DNA from: Kibdelosporangium sp. MJ126-NF4
Lineage (GTDB): Bacteria; Actinomycetota; Actinomycetes; Mycobacteriales; Pseudonocardiaceae
Direction: 5' to 3'
Length of the DNA stretch: 64,000 bases
NCBI RefSeq assembly: GCF_000826545.1
Contig: NZ_CDME01000014.1
Coordinates: forward strand, 620,001 to 684,000
The translations under genes and the position numbers were made by a program. Shown in pieces: positions 34,955 through 42,673 of this stretch. The notes below the pieces were generated by a model. That model saw nothing but the letters and a program-made list of their open reading frames with translations, was not told where the DNA came from and did not search any database. Numbering within the stretch: position 1 is the first letter of the stretch; each line of letters opens with the position of its first letter.

Positions 34955-35701
34955 CTACGCCTTCGGCTGCGAACCCACCCAGAACTCGTTGCCGAACGGG
35001 TCGACGACCTTGCCCATCCGCGCATAGGGCATGTCCTCGAGCTCCCCCGCCGTGCCACCGGCGGCCGCTACCTTCACCAGGGTCTCGTCGGCGCTCGCGA
35101 CGGCGAAATTGGTCGACCAGGAGGAGGCATCGACTTCGGTGGTGCCGAAGATGCCCCCGATCTCGTGCCCGTCCGGCCGCCGCAGGAAGGTGAAATCCAT
35201 GCCGGGCAGTTGCTCCTCGTTGCCATCCAGGGTGAAGTCGAAGACCTCGGTGTAAAAGTCCCGCGCCCGCCCAGGAGTCGGGGTCACGAGATCGTTGCGC
35301 ACCAACGTGTCCGGCTCGTTCACCAGACGACACCCCGGCTCACTCCGGCCCTGCCAGAGCCCGAACCGAGTCCCGGTCGGGTCCGTCACGACCGCCACGC
35401 GGCACAGCTGCCCAACATCATGCGGCTCCCGCACAACCACGCCACCCGCAGCCACGGCACGCTTGACGGTGCCATCGCAGTCGTCGGTCGCGATGTGCAC
35501 CTCCCAGCCGTGGCCAGGGGTTTCCTCACGCAACCCGGCGACCGCCAAGCCACGAAGCTCGCACACGGTCCCCCGCTCGTCCTCGGCGAAGCTCCAGCCG
35601 AACACGGCACCATAGAATTTCTTCGCCTCCGCCAGATCCGGCACGGCGAGATCCATCCAGGTGGGCGTCCCAAGCGGCTGGTTGTGGTCGATCTGGACCA
35701 T
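34955..35701 (-). CDS. VOC family protein, two glyoxalase-like domains
   Basis: 248 residues, two beta-alpha-beta-beta-beta modules. Module 1: TPTWMDLAVPDLAEAKKFYG, FGWSF, VVTDPTGTRFGLWQ. Module 2: LVTPTPGRARDFYTEVFDF, KVVDPFGNEFWVGSQ. The vicinal oxygen chelate superfamily includes glyoxalases, dioxygenases and antibiotic-binding proteins; no substrate can be assigned. ATG 35701 with AAGGAG upstream is chosen over a longer frame to 35734. Convergent with the putative immunity gene. Confidence 0.85.
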   Translation of the reverse strand: MVQIDHNQPLGTPTWMDLAVPDLAEAKKFYGAVFGWSFAEDERGTVCELRGLAVAGLREETPGHGWEVHIATDDCDGTVKRAVAAGGVVVREPHDVGQLCRVAVVTDPTGTRFGLWQGRSEPGCRLVNEPDTLVRNDLVTPTPGRARDFYTEVFDFTLDGNEEQLPGMDFTFLRRPDGHEIGGIFGTTEVDASSWSTNFAVASADETLVKVAAAGGTAGELEDMPYARMGKVVDPFGNEFWVGSQPKA

Positions 35702-35744
35702 CGTGGTGGCTCCTTCGGTCTGTCGTGCTGACACCGCTCACGCT

Positions 35745-36290
35745 ATGACCAATTCAGGTCAGTTCCTGACCGGTACCCCGCTGGGCCAGACGAGCCCGAG
35801 AGGTTTCGAGCCTGATCGAGAGATGATCGACGCGGTCCCGCGATGGAACACGTCGACGGCCCTGCAGCTGCCCGATTGGGCTGGTCTTGTGGCGAGGGGA
35901 CGGCCTTTGGTGGGGGTTACCTATGTCGTCCTGTTCCCCAACATCTTTCCGCTGCCTGCGCCGGAGATGCCACCGCTCGGATTGGGCCTGCGGCCTGCGC
36001 GGGGCCCGCTCGGACGGATCCGTGACCACGTGCTCAAGACCGTCATGGTCCGCGCCATGGACGCCAAGGGTCTGCCCGCGATCAACGCGTTGCGTGCAAA
36101 GCACGGACTGCCACCGTTGCGACACCTGTGGGATCAGATGCGACGTGCCCGGCGGCAACTGGTCCTGACCGCGGCGGAGTTCGACTTCCCCGCGACCGCC
36201 CGCTATGTCGGGCCAGTGCTCGATGATCCGGCATGGGCGAACGATCCGTGGACACTGCCGCCCGGCGACGACCCGTATCGCCGTGTTTCT
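35745..36290 (+). pseudogene. Remnant of an MGT-type glycosyltransferase
   Basis: The frame from ATG 35745 contains a block typical of macrolide-type GT1 glycosyltransferases: VVLFPNIFPLPAPEMPPLGL, GLPPLRHLWDQMRRARRQLV, LTAAEFDFP and YVGPVLDDPAW. The conserved N-terminal acceptor start and the entire nucleotide-sugar-binding C-terminal domain are missing. After PPGDDP the reading frame continues only as antisense of the YbaB-like gene. It is therefore an internally deleted and truncated relic, probably cut when the ESX locus was inserted or rearranged. Confidence 0.65.
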
Positions 36291-36746
36291 TCACCAGGGA
36301 GCGTCCCACTCCTCTTCGTCCTCGCGGGAGGGTGTTCGCACGGGTTTGGGAAGGCGCATCGGCTCGGCGGGTGGGGGTGCGGGGGCGTCATGGGGGAAGC
36401 GTTGGTGGTAAGAAGCGACCACGGCCGCGGCATCCGCCGAGTCGCCGACGGTCTCGGCCATCACCGCGCCGACGCGGTCCGCAAGGCTGGCCTGGGCGTG
36501 GCGCATGCAGGCCATCAACTGGCGCGCGACCTCTGCCGGGCGCATCCGGCCCGTGTCGTCGGACAGCCAGATGTCCGTGGGGATGCCGGATGGCCCGACG
36601 GTCACGCGGATCGCGCCGTTCGCGGCCGACTCCGTCACCGACACTGTCGCGACCGACTCCTGTGCGAGCTGGAACCGCCGGGCGCGTTCCGTGACGCGAG
36701 TGCTCCACTCGCCGACCAACCGGTCGACATCCTCTGGCGTGTCCAC
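36291..36746 (-). CDS. YbaB/EbfC-like protein of the ESX locus (distal copy)
   Basis: 151 residues. A helix, three beta strands (VATVSVTESAANGAIRVTVG, PSGIPTDIWLSD) and a long helix (AEVARQLMACMRHAQASLAD) match the YbaB/EbfC fold; in actinobacteria many such copies sit inside type VII secretion loci rather than beside recR. The last 40 residues are Pro/Glu-rich. It is the last gene of the leftward ESX operon, 3 nt after its neighbour. Role (chaperone or DNA-binding) is unproven. Confidence 0.8.
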   Translation of the reverse strand: MDTPEDVDRLVGEWSTRVTERARRFQLAQESVATVSVTESAANGAIRVTVGPSGIPTDIWLSDDTGRMRPAEVARQLMACMRHAQASLADRVGAVMAETVGDSADAAAVVASYHQRFPHDAPAPPPAEPMRLPKPVRTPSREDEEEWDAPW

Positions 36747-36749
36747 GGC

Positions 36750-37253
36750 TCAGGATCCTCCTTCCCTTTCGAGCGCTTCCCGCAGCACGCGCATCGAGGC
36801 CGGGCTGCCCGGGTTCAGCAGGATGTCCACTCCTTCGGGCAGCAGGTCGACCAACTCGGGCAGAGTTGTTTGGCGCCACCGTTCGACGGCCACCCGTTCC
36901 CTGTGCGCGGTCGCCGTCACCACCAACACGCACGGCACGCCATCCGGGGCCGGTGCCACGGCTGGCCGGTCGTGCTCGTCGAGAGCGATGTCCACCATGG
37001 CGTCCAGCAACGTGGGCATCAGCGCGTCGACATCGACGGTTCCCGTGACGATCAGCCGCAGCGCGGCATCCACTGGGTCGGTCGGCAGGTCGCTTGCCGA
37101 TGGCTGATAGTCCGGGTTCGGGTGAAAACGTCCGGGCTCGCCGCCGTCGTCCAGCAGCCATCCGCCCACCACGGCCTCGGATGGCGGCGGACGTTCGTCG
37201 CCGGGCGGCCATGCCGGGTCCATGAGCATGATCCAGTTGTCGGGCCTGCTCAC
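36750..37253 (-). CDS. Type VII secretion system-associated protein (SseB-like)
   Basis: 167 residues. WIMLMDPAWPPGDE, PPPSEAVVGGW, FHPNPDY-P and TDPVDAALRLIV form the signature of a small family found only within actinobacterial ESX accessory loci; the C-terminal VDLLPEGVDILLNPGSPASM resembles SseB-like domains. Cytoplasmic, no signal. The GTG start overlaps the stop of the upstream toxin-like gene (GTGA), so expression is coupled. Confidence 0.8.
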   Translation of the reverse strand: MSRPDNWIMLMDPAWPPGDERPPPSEAVVGGWLLDDGGEPGRFHPNPDYQPSASDLPTDPVDAALRLIVTGTVDVDALMPTLLDAMVDIALDEHDRPAVAPAPDGVPCVLVVTATAHRERVAVERWRQTTLPELVDLLPEGVDILLNPGSPASMRVLREALEREGGS

Positions 37254-38317
37254 CGAAACCTGCCATTGGGGTTTGTCTGCACGAAGTACCCTGGATGGTC
37301 GACGCCCAGGTGTGCCCCGGTGTTGTCGTGGTCGAGCACTACCGAGTGCGTACCGGCGACGACCGGCCTCGTGCCGAGTCCGGGCAGATGCTGCGTGAAA
37401 CTCGCCGCGGCGTTACCGCCCGGAGCGGCCGCTTCGCAGGACAACAGCACCAGGGGCGCGTTCGGCATCCCCCGTGCCGCCTGCTGAAAATAGTCGTTGC
37501 TGGCGACTATTTTGGCGTAGGTGGCTCCGTTCACACCGATCGTCGTGGTTCTCGTACCGTCGGCCAGCACATGAGTGACCGCGCCGGGCGGCAATCGAAC
37601 CCCTGAGGTCAGTGGAATGTTCACGGCGAACTCGTGCGGATCCGCGTGCGCGCTGGCATAGACGGCCTGATGAAGGCGACCGTTCAGCTTTGTGGGAAAG
37701 ACACCGACCACCTGGTCCGTCGTGGGGTGGATGGACTGCACCTGGGAGCCGGGATTCAGCTGTCTTGCCCAGCGTCGGTCCGCGTGTTCGTCGTGCCGGT
37801 CCACCGGAAAGACGGTCCCCAACGTGCGGCCGTTGTTCCGCAGCGGCATGGCATAGACGTCGCCTGGCCGGAAGTAGTAGGTCCGCCCGTCGGGACCGTG
37901 CTGCGCGATCATCTCGGGCAGGTCCGGCCTGAGTTTCGGTACAGCTGGACGGAGGTTCTGGCGCGCCTGCTGGAACTCCCGCTCGGCCGGTGACGGGCCG
38001 ACCGGCTGAGGCACACGCGGCGACACCGGCCGAAGCCCCTGCCGCGCGTCCCGATACTCCCGCTCCGCAGGCGACGGGCCGACTGGCCCAGGCGCACGCG
38101 GCGACACCGGCCGAAGCCGCTCCCGCGCTTCCTGATACATCCGCTCCGCAGGCGACAGAGCGGCCTGTTCGGGAAAGCGGATACCTGCGGTCAGGTTGGT
38201 GGCCGCGCTGACCTGGGCGCGCAGGGCGCCTTGCGAAGCCGCGGCACCGCGGGCGGCCGCGGACACCCCCCGCTGCCGAGACGGTGTGCGCGACGACGAT
38301 CGAGACGATCCGGCCAT
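37250..38317 (-). CDS. ESX-locus effector/toxin-like protein with three 27-residue repeats
   Basis: 355 residues. A basic Ser/Arg-rich N-terminus is followed by three repeats of PSPAERxYxxARxxLRPVSPRxPxPVG (residues ~55-135), a spacer, then a globular domain with the segment APLVLLSCEAAAPGGN and the downstream GTRPVVAGTHSVVLDH. The SCxA---G pattern plus PVVAGT is reminiscent of caspase/CHAT-like or C80-like cysteine peptidase folds seen in polymorphic toxins, which would make the Cys catalytic; this is tentative. It lies directly after the WXG-like gene, the usual place for a type VII effector. ATG 38317 has GAGGTGGG ~10 nt upstream. Confidence 0.6.
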   Translation of the reverse strand: MAGSSRSSSRTPSRQRGVSAAARGAAASQGALRAQVSAATNLTAGIRFPEQAALSPAERMYQEARERLRPVSPRAPGPVGPSPAEREYRDARQGLRPVSPRVPQPVGPSPAEREFQQARQNLRPAVPKLRPDLPEMIAQHGPDGRTYYFRPGDVYAMPLRNNGRTLGTVFPVDRHDEHADRRWARQLNPGSQVQSIHPTTDQVVGVFPTKLNGRLHQAVYASAHADPHEFAVNIPLTSGVRLPPGAVTHVLADGTRTTTIGVNGATYAKIVASNDYFQQAARGMPNAPLVLLSCEAAAPGGNAAASFTQHLPGLGTRPVVAGTHSVVLDHDNTGAHLGVDHPGYFVQTNPNGRFR

Positions 38318-38322
38318 CGGGC

Positions 38323-38931
38323 CTACACCCACCTCGCGATAACGGCGGCCGAGTCGGCGAGCACGTCGCCCAGCGCGCCTGAGTCGGCGTTGAGCGCGGC
38401 ATAGTAGACCGGCAGCCGATCGATGAGTTCGTTCACGCAGCCCGCGATGGCCGTCTGGATGCTCGCCCTCGCGGTGCCCGCCATGCTGCCAGCCGACTCC
38501 ACAATGGACACAATGCACTCGGCGGCCTCCGCCAGCGCGGCCAAACTGCCGTGCTGGTCGGTCGCGTGGCGTTGGTAGCCCTCGGCCGCAGGCCCACGCC
38601 ATTCCATGGTGTGCTTGCGCGCCGTGCCGTCGAGGTCGGCACCGGCCTGGCGGGCCAGTTCCGCCACCCGACGCCAGCGCTGGACGTAGTCGGCCACCGC
38701 CACCGGGTCACCGGCGAACCACTGCTGGGCCTCGCGCATCGGCGCGAGCTGCTCGACCAGGCCTGGAATGCCCGCCGCGGACAGCACTTCGATCGGATCC
38801 GGCGCGGCGCCGAGGCGGCCGACGCCGTTCGCAGCCATGCCCGCGTCCGGATGCACCCAGTCGCCGCTGCGCACCGCCACGGCGATGTCCGCGAGCTGAG
38901 CGGCGATCACGTAGCCGGAGTCAGTACTCAT
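38323..38931 (-). CDS. WXG100-like helical ESX protein
   Basis: 202 residues, all-helical. MEWRGPAAEGYQRHATDQ has the WxG turn between two long helices, followed by helices ALAEAAECIVSIVES and VNELIDRLPVYYAAL. This is the long WXG/ESX substrate or chaperone type. Its ATG overlaps the stop of the EspC-like gene, and the toxin-like gene starts 5 nt after it, so it could be the dedicated secretion partner of that effector. Confidence 0.75.
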   Translation of the reverse strand: MSTDSGYVIAAQLADIAVAVRSGDWVHPDAGMAANGVGRLGAAPDPIEVLSAAGIPGLVEQLAPMREAQQWFAGDPVAVADYVQRWRRVAELARQAGADLDGTARKHTMEWRGPAAEGYQRHATDQHGSLAALAEAAECIVSIVESAGSMAGTARASIQTAIAGCVNELIDRLPVYYAALNADSGALGDVLADSAAVIARWV

Positions 38932-39224
38932 GACAGCTTCGCCGCGTTGTGGGACTCCACCTGGTCATATGCGACGGCCGTCGCGCGCATTCCCGTCCTG
39001 CTCGCGGCGACCGACTCGACGCCGGACTGGAACGCTTCCTTGGCGGTCTCGGCCAGCGGCGCGACCATCGCCACGATCGGGCCGCCGCCTGGGCCGAACG
39101 CGGACTGCGGCAGGTGCGCCGCCAGCGCCGCCTGCAACGCGTCCTGGAGCTGGTCCAGCACACCGCCCAGGTGCTGGGCATGGACTACCAGCGCGCTCGA
39201 CTCGGCCTCAAATCCGGACGGCAT
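38928..39224 (-). CDS. EspC-like ESX secretion target
   Basis: 98 residues with the layout of the mycobacterial EspC/WXG-like family (PF10824): GFEAESSALVVHAQHLGGVL, central Gly/Ala loop, then a helix GMRATAVAYDQVESHN. Such proteins are co-secreted with partner effectors by ESX systems. It sits between the proline-rich substrate and the WXG-like gene with a 4-nt overlap. Confidence 0.75.
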   Translation of the reverse strand: MPSGFEAESSALVVHAQHLGGVLDQLQDALQAALAAHLPQSAFGPGGGPIVAMVAPLAETAKEAFQSGVESVAASRTGMRATAVAYDQVESHNAAKLS

Positions 39225-39242
39225 CGGCGATCCTTCCTCGGG

Positions 39243-40727
39243 TCATGGGTGTTTCCTCGGGGGCTGGGCGCCGATCACGAGCGGCGGCGGGTTTCCTTCC
39301 GGCGCCGCGAAGACCTCCTCGCCCTTGATGTAGCCGGGCGACTTGCGTTCCTTCTCCCCGCCGCCCTGGCCGCCGCCCGCCATCGGAGCACCCATGGGCG
39401 GCATGGCCGAGCCGCCCATGCCCGGCTGGGCTGCGGCGCCAGGTGCACCACCGGCTGGTGGCGGGCCGACGACCGGCATGGCACCGGTCGCCACGGCAGC
39501 GCCCGCAGGGCCGTTCCCTGGGCCGAAACCCCCGCCACCGCCCGAATGCGGCATCGGAGACGACCCGCCGACGCCTCCGGACGGGCGCACCTCGGCTGTC
39601 TCCGGCATCCGGGGCATTCCGTCCGACGGCTGGTTCCCGCCGGGTGGCATCCCCGCGGCTCCGCCCGGCGTCCTGGGAACCTCGCCAGCGGGGATCGTCG
39701 ACATGCCATGGCCCTCACCCGGCATCCTGGGCATCTCGCCTGCGGAACTCCTCGACAGGCCCGGACCCTCGCCCGGCATCCTGGGGATCTCACCCGGTGG
39801 AATCCTCGACACGCCATGGCCTCCGCCCGGCATCCCGGGGACCTCGCCAGGCGGAATCCTCGACACGCCGTGACCTTCGCCCGGCAGCTTGGGCATAGGC
39901 GGCATGGGCGGCATCGCGGGGGTGCCTGATCCCGGCAGCCTCGGCATGGCCGGTGCCGGTGGCATCGCGGGCATCCGCGCCGGATATCCCTGCGGCACCG
40001 TCGGCATGGGCGGCACTGTCGGCATGGGCGGAATCGGTGGCATGGGCGGCATGGGCGGCCGACCGACCGGCATCGACGGATCGAAACCGGCGGTCCGGGT
40101 GGCATCCGACCCTGGCAGGCCCTCCGGTAGGGGCCGAACGATCGGCCGGGTCAGCTTCGGCGCGCCGGGACCACCGTCCAAGCCGCCGGGAAGGTCCACC
40201 ATGGCCGGAAGTGGAGTGATGACCGGCCGTCCGGTTCCCTGCGGCCCGGTCATCCCGGGCACGGGAGTCCTGTCGTCCCAGGGCACACCGGCCCCTTGAG
40301 GCCCGGTAACCGGTGTCGGGCCGTTCCACGGCGCACCCGATCCGTTCGACCCGGTCCGCACGGGAATCGGCGACAGGCCGTCCGACGGATCGGCCACCCC
40401 GCTGGGACTCGTGCCGTCGTTGAAAACACCGCCGAACATGTCGGCGTTCCGCTGCTCGATGGCTGCGTACTTGGCGGCGGTCTGCTTCGTGCCGACGGCG
40501 GCGTTGCGCACCGCCTTCGCCGAGGAGCCCATCAGTCCGCTCATCCGGTCGGCGCCGATCTTGGCCGCCGCGGCGAACTCCGTGGCCGCGGTGCCGAACA
40601 TGTCCGGCCCCAACTCCAGGGTGCCGACGTTCTGCCCGCTCTCGTCCAGGATCTCCGCGCGGCTGTCCAGCCGGGCCGCGAACGCGCTCAGTTCGTCCGC
40701 CACCACCGCGAAACCGTCGTTGCTCAT
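39243..40727 (-). CDS. Pro/Met/Gly-rich ESX substrate with YIKGE tail
   Basis: 494 residues. The first ~110 are helical (DGFAVVADELSAFAARLDSR, AATEFAAAAKIGADRMSGLM), resembling WXG/EspC secretion domains. A low-complexity Pro/Met/Gly region follows, with four 18-residue repeats (MPGxGxGxSRIPPGExPx) at about residues 278-354. The extreme C-terminus is SPGYIKGEEVFAAPE, then N-PPPLVIG. Y-x-x-x-E matches the YxxxD/E secretion signal known for ESX substrates, although here it is terminal. ATG 40727 overlaps the upstream stop (ATGA). Probably exported and cell-surface exposed. Confidence 0.7.
   Translation of the reverse strand: MSNDGFAVVADELSAFAARLDSRAEILDESGQNVGTLELGPDMFGTAATEFAAAAKIGADRMSGLMGSSAKAVRNAAVGTKQTAAKYAAIEQRNADMFGGVFNDGTSPSGVADPSDGLSPIPVRTGSNGSGAPWNGPTPVTGPQGAGVPWDDRTPVPGMTGPQGTGRPVITPLPAMVDLPGGLDGGPGAPKLTRPIVRPLPEGLPGSDATRTAGFDPSMPVGRPPMPPMPPIPPMPTVPPMPTVPQGYPARMPAMPPAPAMPRLPGSGTPAMPPMPPMPKLPGEGHGVSRIPPGEVPGMPGGGHGVSRIPPGEIPRMPGEGPGLSRSSAGEMPRMPGEGHGMSTIPAGEVPRTPGGAAGMPPGGNQPSDGMPRMPETAEVRPSGGVGGSSPMPHSGGGGGFGPGNGPAGAAVATGAMPVVGPPPAGGAPGAAAQPGMGGSAMPPMGAPMAGGGQGGGEKERKSPGYIKGEEVFAAPEGNPPPLVIGAQPPRKHP
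39665..39895 (-). repeat. Four 54-nt tandem repeats inside the ESX substrate gene
   Basis: About four in-frame units of 54 nt encode the 18-residue repeat MPGxGxGxSRIPPGExPx. The units differ by substitutions only and keep frame, so copy-number change by slippage or recombination is possible. Confidence 0.7.
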
Positions 40728-41497
40728 GCCGGGCTCATCCCCTTCCCGCCGACCGCCTTCTCGAAGCGGGCCAACGACGTCACGATGTCGCCCGAGATCT
40801 CCTCGAGCGTGCCGAGCCGTCCGACCTGCCGCCCGAGCGCCTCCTTCAGCATGACGATCCGCCGGGTGCACTTGATCACCGTGGTCACCGCGGCGATGAC
40901 CGCCGCCGCGATGAAGATCGCGATCGACGCGCCGAACGTCCAGAAAGCCATGGCGATCGCGGCGATCGCGCCGGGGATCAGGTCCGAGATCGTGTTCACG
41001 ATGAGGTCGCGGACCACCTGCCGCAGGGTGATCACCATGCCGCCGGACACCGCGAGCAGCGTGCCGAAGCCACCGACCGCTTTGGACAGTCCGGCGATCT
41101 CCTCCCGCAGCAGCTTCATGCTCGACCGGTAGGCGTCGGCCGCGCCGCCGGTCCAGTCCTGCAGGCTGGTGATGTCGTCCCGCTGGTCCCTGGCAAGGAA
41201 CTTCAGGTCCTCGGCGACTTTCATCAACCGGTCCACATCGGCCTGGATGGCAGCGGGGTTGCCCTGCAGCTTGTCGATCGGCTCGCGGATGAAGCCGATG
41301 CTATCCACCAGCCAGCCGACGCCCGCGCTGAACAGTGAGGCCACCGGGTCGGTCGTGCTGGTGTCCGAGCCGCCGACGTTGCCCATGCCCTCGATCACGT
41401 GGCCGAAGATCGGCACACCCTCGTTCTTGCTCTCGTTCTCGAGTTTCGTCACCCGGCTCTCGATACCGAGCGCGACGCTCTCGCCAGCGGTCACCAC
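40724..41497 (-). CDS. WXG-domain membrane protein of the ESX locus
   Basis: 257 residues. The middle carries LQDWTGGAADAYRSSMKLLR, a clear WXG turn between two helices (residue ~118). Two or three hydrophobic helices follow (VGGFGTLLAVSGGMVITL, IPGAIAAIAMAFWTFGASIA, IFIAAAVIAAVTTVI), and the end is a basic/helical segment. The protein is probably an ESX substrate or membrane partner of the Pro-rich substrate whose start overlaps its stop. The GTG at 41497 or 41494 overlaps the YbaB-like gene. Confidence 0.75.
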   Translation of the reverse strand: MVTAGESVALGIESRVTKLENESKNEGVPIFGHVIEGMGNVGGSDTSTTDPVASLFSAGVGWLVDSIGFIREPIDKLQGNPAAIQADVDRLMKVAEDLKFLARDQRDDITSLQDWTGGAADAYRSSMKLLREEIAGLSKAVGGFGTLLAVSGGMVITLRQVVRDLIVNTISDLIPGAIAAIAMAFWTFGASIAIFIAAAVIAAVTTVIKCTRRIVMLKEALGRQVGRLGTLEEISGDIVTSLARFEKAVGGKGMSPA

Positions 41498-41982
41498 GGC
41501 CTCGGCTCTTCCTCGTCGTCATCGTCGCCGTCATCATCACCGTCGACCGGCTGCGGGGCGGCCGCGACGTGAGGTGGTGCGGGCACCGGCGGCTCCTGCC
41601 GCGGAAACGGTTCGGTTCCGTTCGGCGGATCTGTGTCGTCGGAGTCTTCGGGTGGCTGGTAAGTGGCGAACATGCGCATCGCGTCTGTGCCCTCGCCGAG
41701 CGGCGCGAACGCCTCGGCCACGTTCGCGGCGGCCTGCCGCTGGGCGCGGCCGACGGTCTGCATGATCAACCCGGCGAGCTGCGTCGGGGTGCGCTCTCCG
41801 GCCCGGTGACCGAGGCTCAGGCCCTGCAGCGCGCCGTTGGGCCCGATGGTGACCACGACCGCCTCGTCCGGCGAGCTCATCGTGACCGTCGCGTTCTCCA
41901 GGCCCTCGTGCAGCACCGCGACCTTTCGCTGCAGGTCGTCCATTGTGGACTGAATGTCGGTCACCCAGCTGTCCGGTTGCAT
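41491..41982 (-). CDS. YbaB/EbfC-like protein of the ESX locus (proximal copy)
   Basis: 163 residues. STMDDLQRKVAVLHEGLENA, AVVVTIGPNGALQGLSL and TPTQLAGLIMQTVGRAQRQA give the helix-strand-helix YbaB fold; the last 60 residues are acidic and Pro-rich (DDDGDDDDEEE). GAGGGG 6-7 nt before ATG 41982. Overlaps the EspG-like gene by 22 nt. Two YbaB copies bracket this ESX set, as in other actinobacterial loci. Confidence 0.8.
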   Translation of the reverse strand: MQPDSWVTDIQSTMDDLQRKVAVLHEGLENATVTMSSPDEAVVVTIGPNGALQGLSLGHRAGERTPTQLAGLIMQTVGRAQRQAAANVAEAFAPLGEGTDAMRMFATYQPPEDSDDTDPPNGTEPFPRQEPPVPAPPHVAAAPQPVDGDDDGDDDDEEEPRPW

Positions 41983-42671
41983 CCGGTTCCCCTCTGTAGC
42001 ATGCGCTCCAGCCGCGCGATGATCCGGTCGTTGTTCGCCGGTGTGAAGCTCACCCATTCGCCTTCCCGCACAGCGAGGTAGCGCCCTTTGTCGGTGTCGA
42101 ACCACGACAGCAACGTCGCGCCCCGCCGCATCACGGTGCTCAGCGGTGCGCGGGTGCTCAGCCCGAACTGGCCGCCGCGCAGGTGGTCGCCGACCATCTC
42201 GGCCAGCTCCCATTCGGCGGCCTGGTCCAACGCGTCCCAGTGCAGGGACAGCGCCTCGCCCGGTCCGGGCACGCCCGGCGGCAGCAGAGTCGCGGCCGAA
42301 CGCGCCAGCGCAGTCGTCCGGATCTCGGACAGGGCCACGCGCTCGCCGTTCAGGGTGGCGAGCACCGCGCAGTGGCCGTCGCTGGCGGCCAGTGCCCGCA
42401 CGCTCGCGTCGATGTAGCCGACGGCGTCGATCGAGACCTGGTGCCGCGCGAGCACCCGCAGGATCGACTCCAGCCCGACGTCGAGTCGGCCCCGAGGCAT
42501 CATTCCCCGGTCCCGCAACGCTTCGTAGACCTGGCCACGGGCACGTTCGCGGTGCGAGGCGTAGCGGCCGACGCTCGGTACGTCGATCGGGTACGGCATG
42601 CGGCCAAGGCCGAGATCGGACCACAGGATCTCGTACTCCGCCGACGACAGCTCGAAATCCGCCGGAGCCAC
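41961..42671 (-). CDS. EspG-like ESX chaperone
   Basis: 236 residues. LSSAEYEILWSDLGLGRMPYPIDVPSVG is the N-terminal signature of EspG proteins, the cytosolic chaperones that bind the PPE partner of a PE-PPE heterodimer and keep it soluble for export. Its position directly after the PE-like and PPE-like genes supports that role. The family's central beta-sheet core is present (CAVLATLNGERVALSEI). Two nt separate it from the PPE-like gene. Confidence 0.88.
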   Translation of the reverse strand: MAPADFELSSAEYEILWSDLGLGRMPYPIDVPSVGRYASHRERARGQVYEALRDRGMMPRGRLDVGLESILRVLARHQVSIDAVGYIDASVRALAASDGHCAVLATLNGERVALSEIRTTALARSAATLLPPGVPGPGEALSLHWDALDQAAEWELAEMVGDHLRGGQFGLSTRAPLSTVMRRGATLLSWFDTDKGRYLAVREGEWVSFTPANNDRIIARLERMLQRGTGCNRTAG

Positions 42672-42673
42672 GG

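Noticed and set aside
35661..37487. A 608-codon plus-strand frame over the glycosyltransferase remnant and ESX genes
   Set aside because: Only the part to about 36290 resembles a protein family; the rest mirrors the YbaB-like and SseB-like genes.
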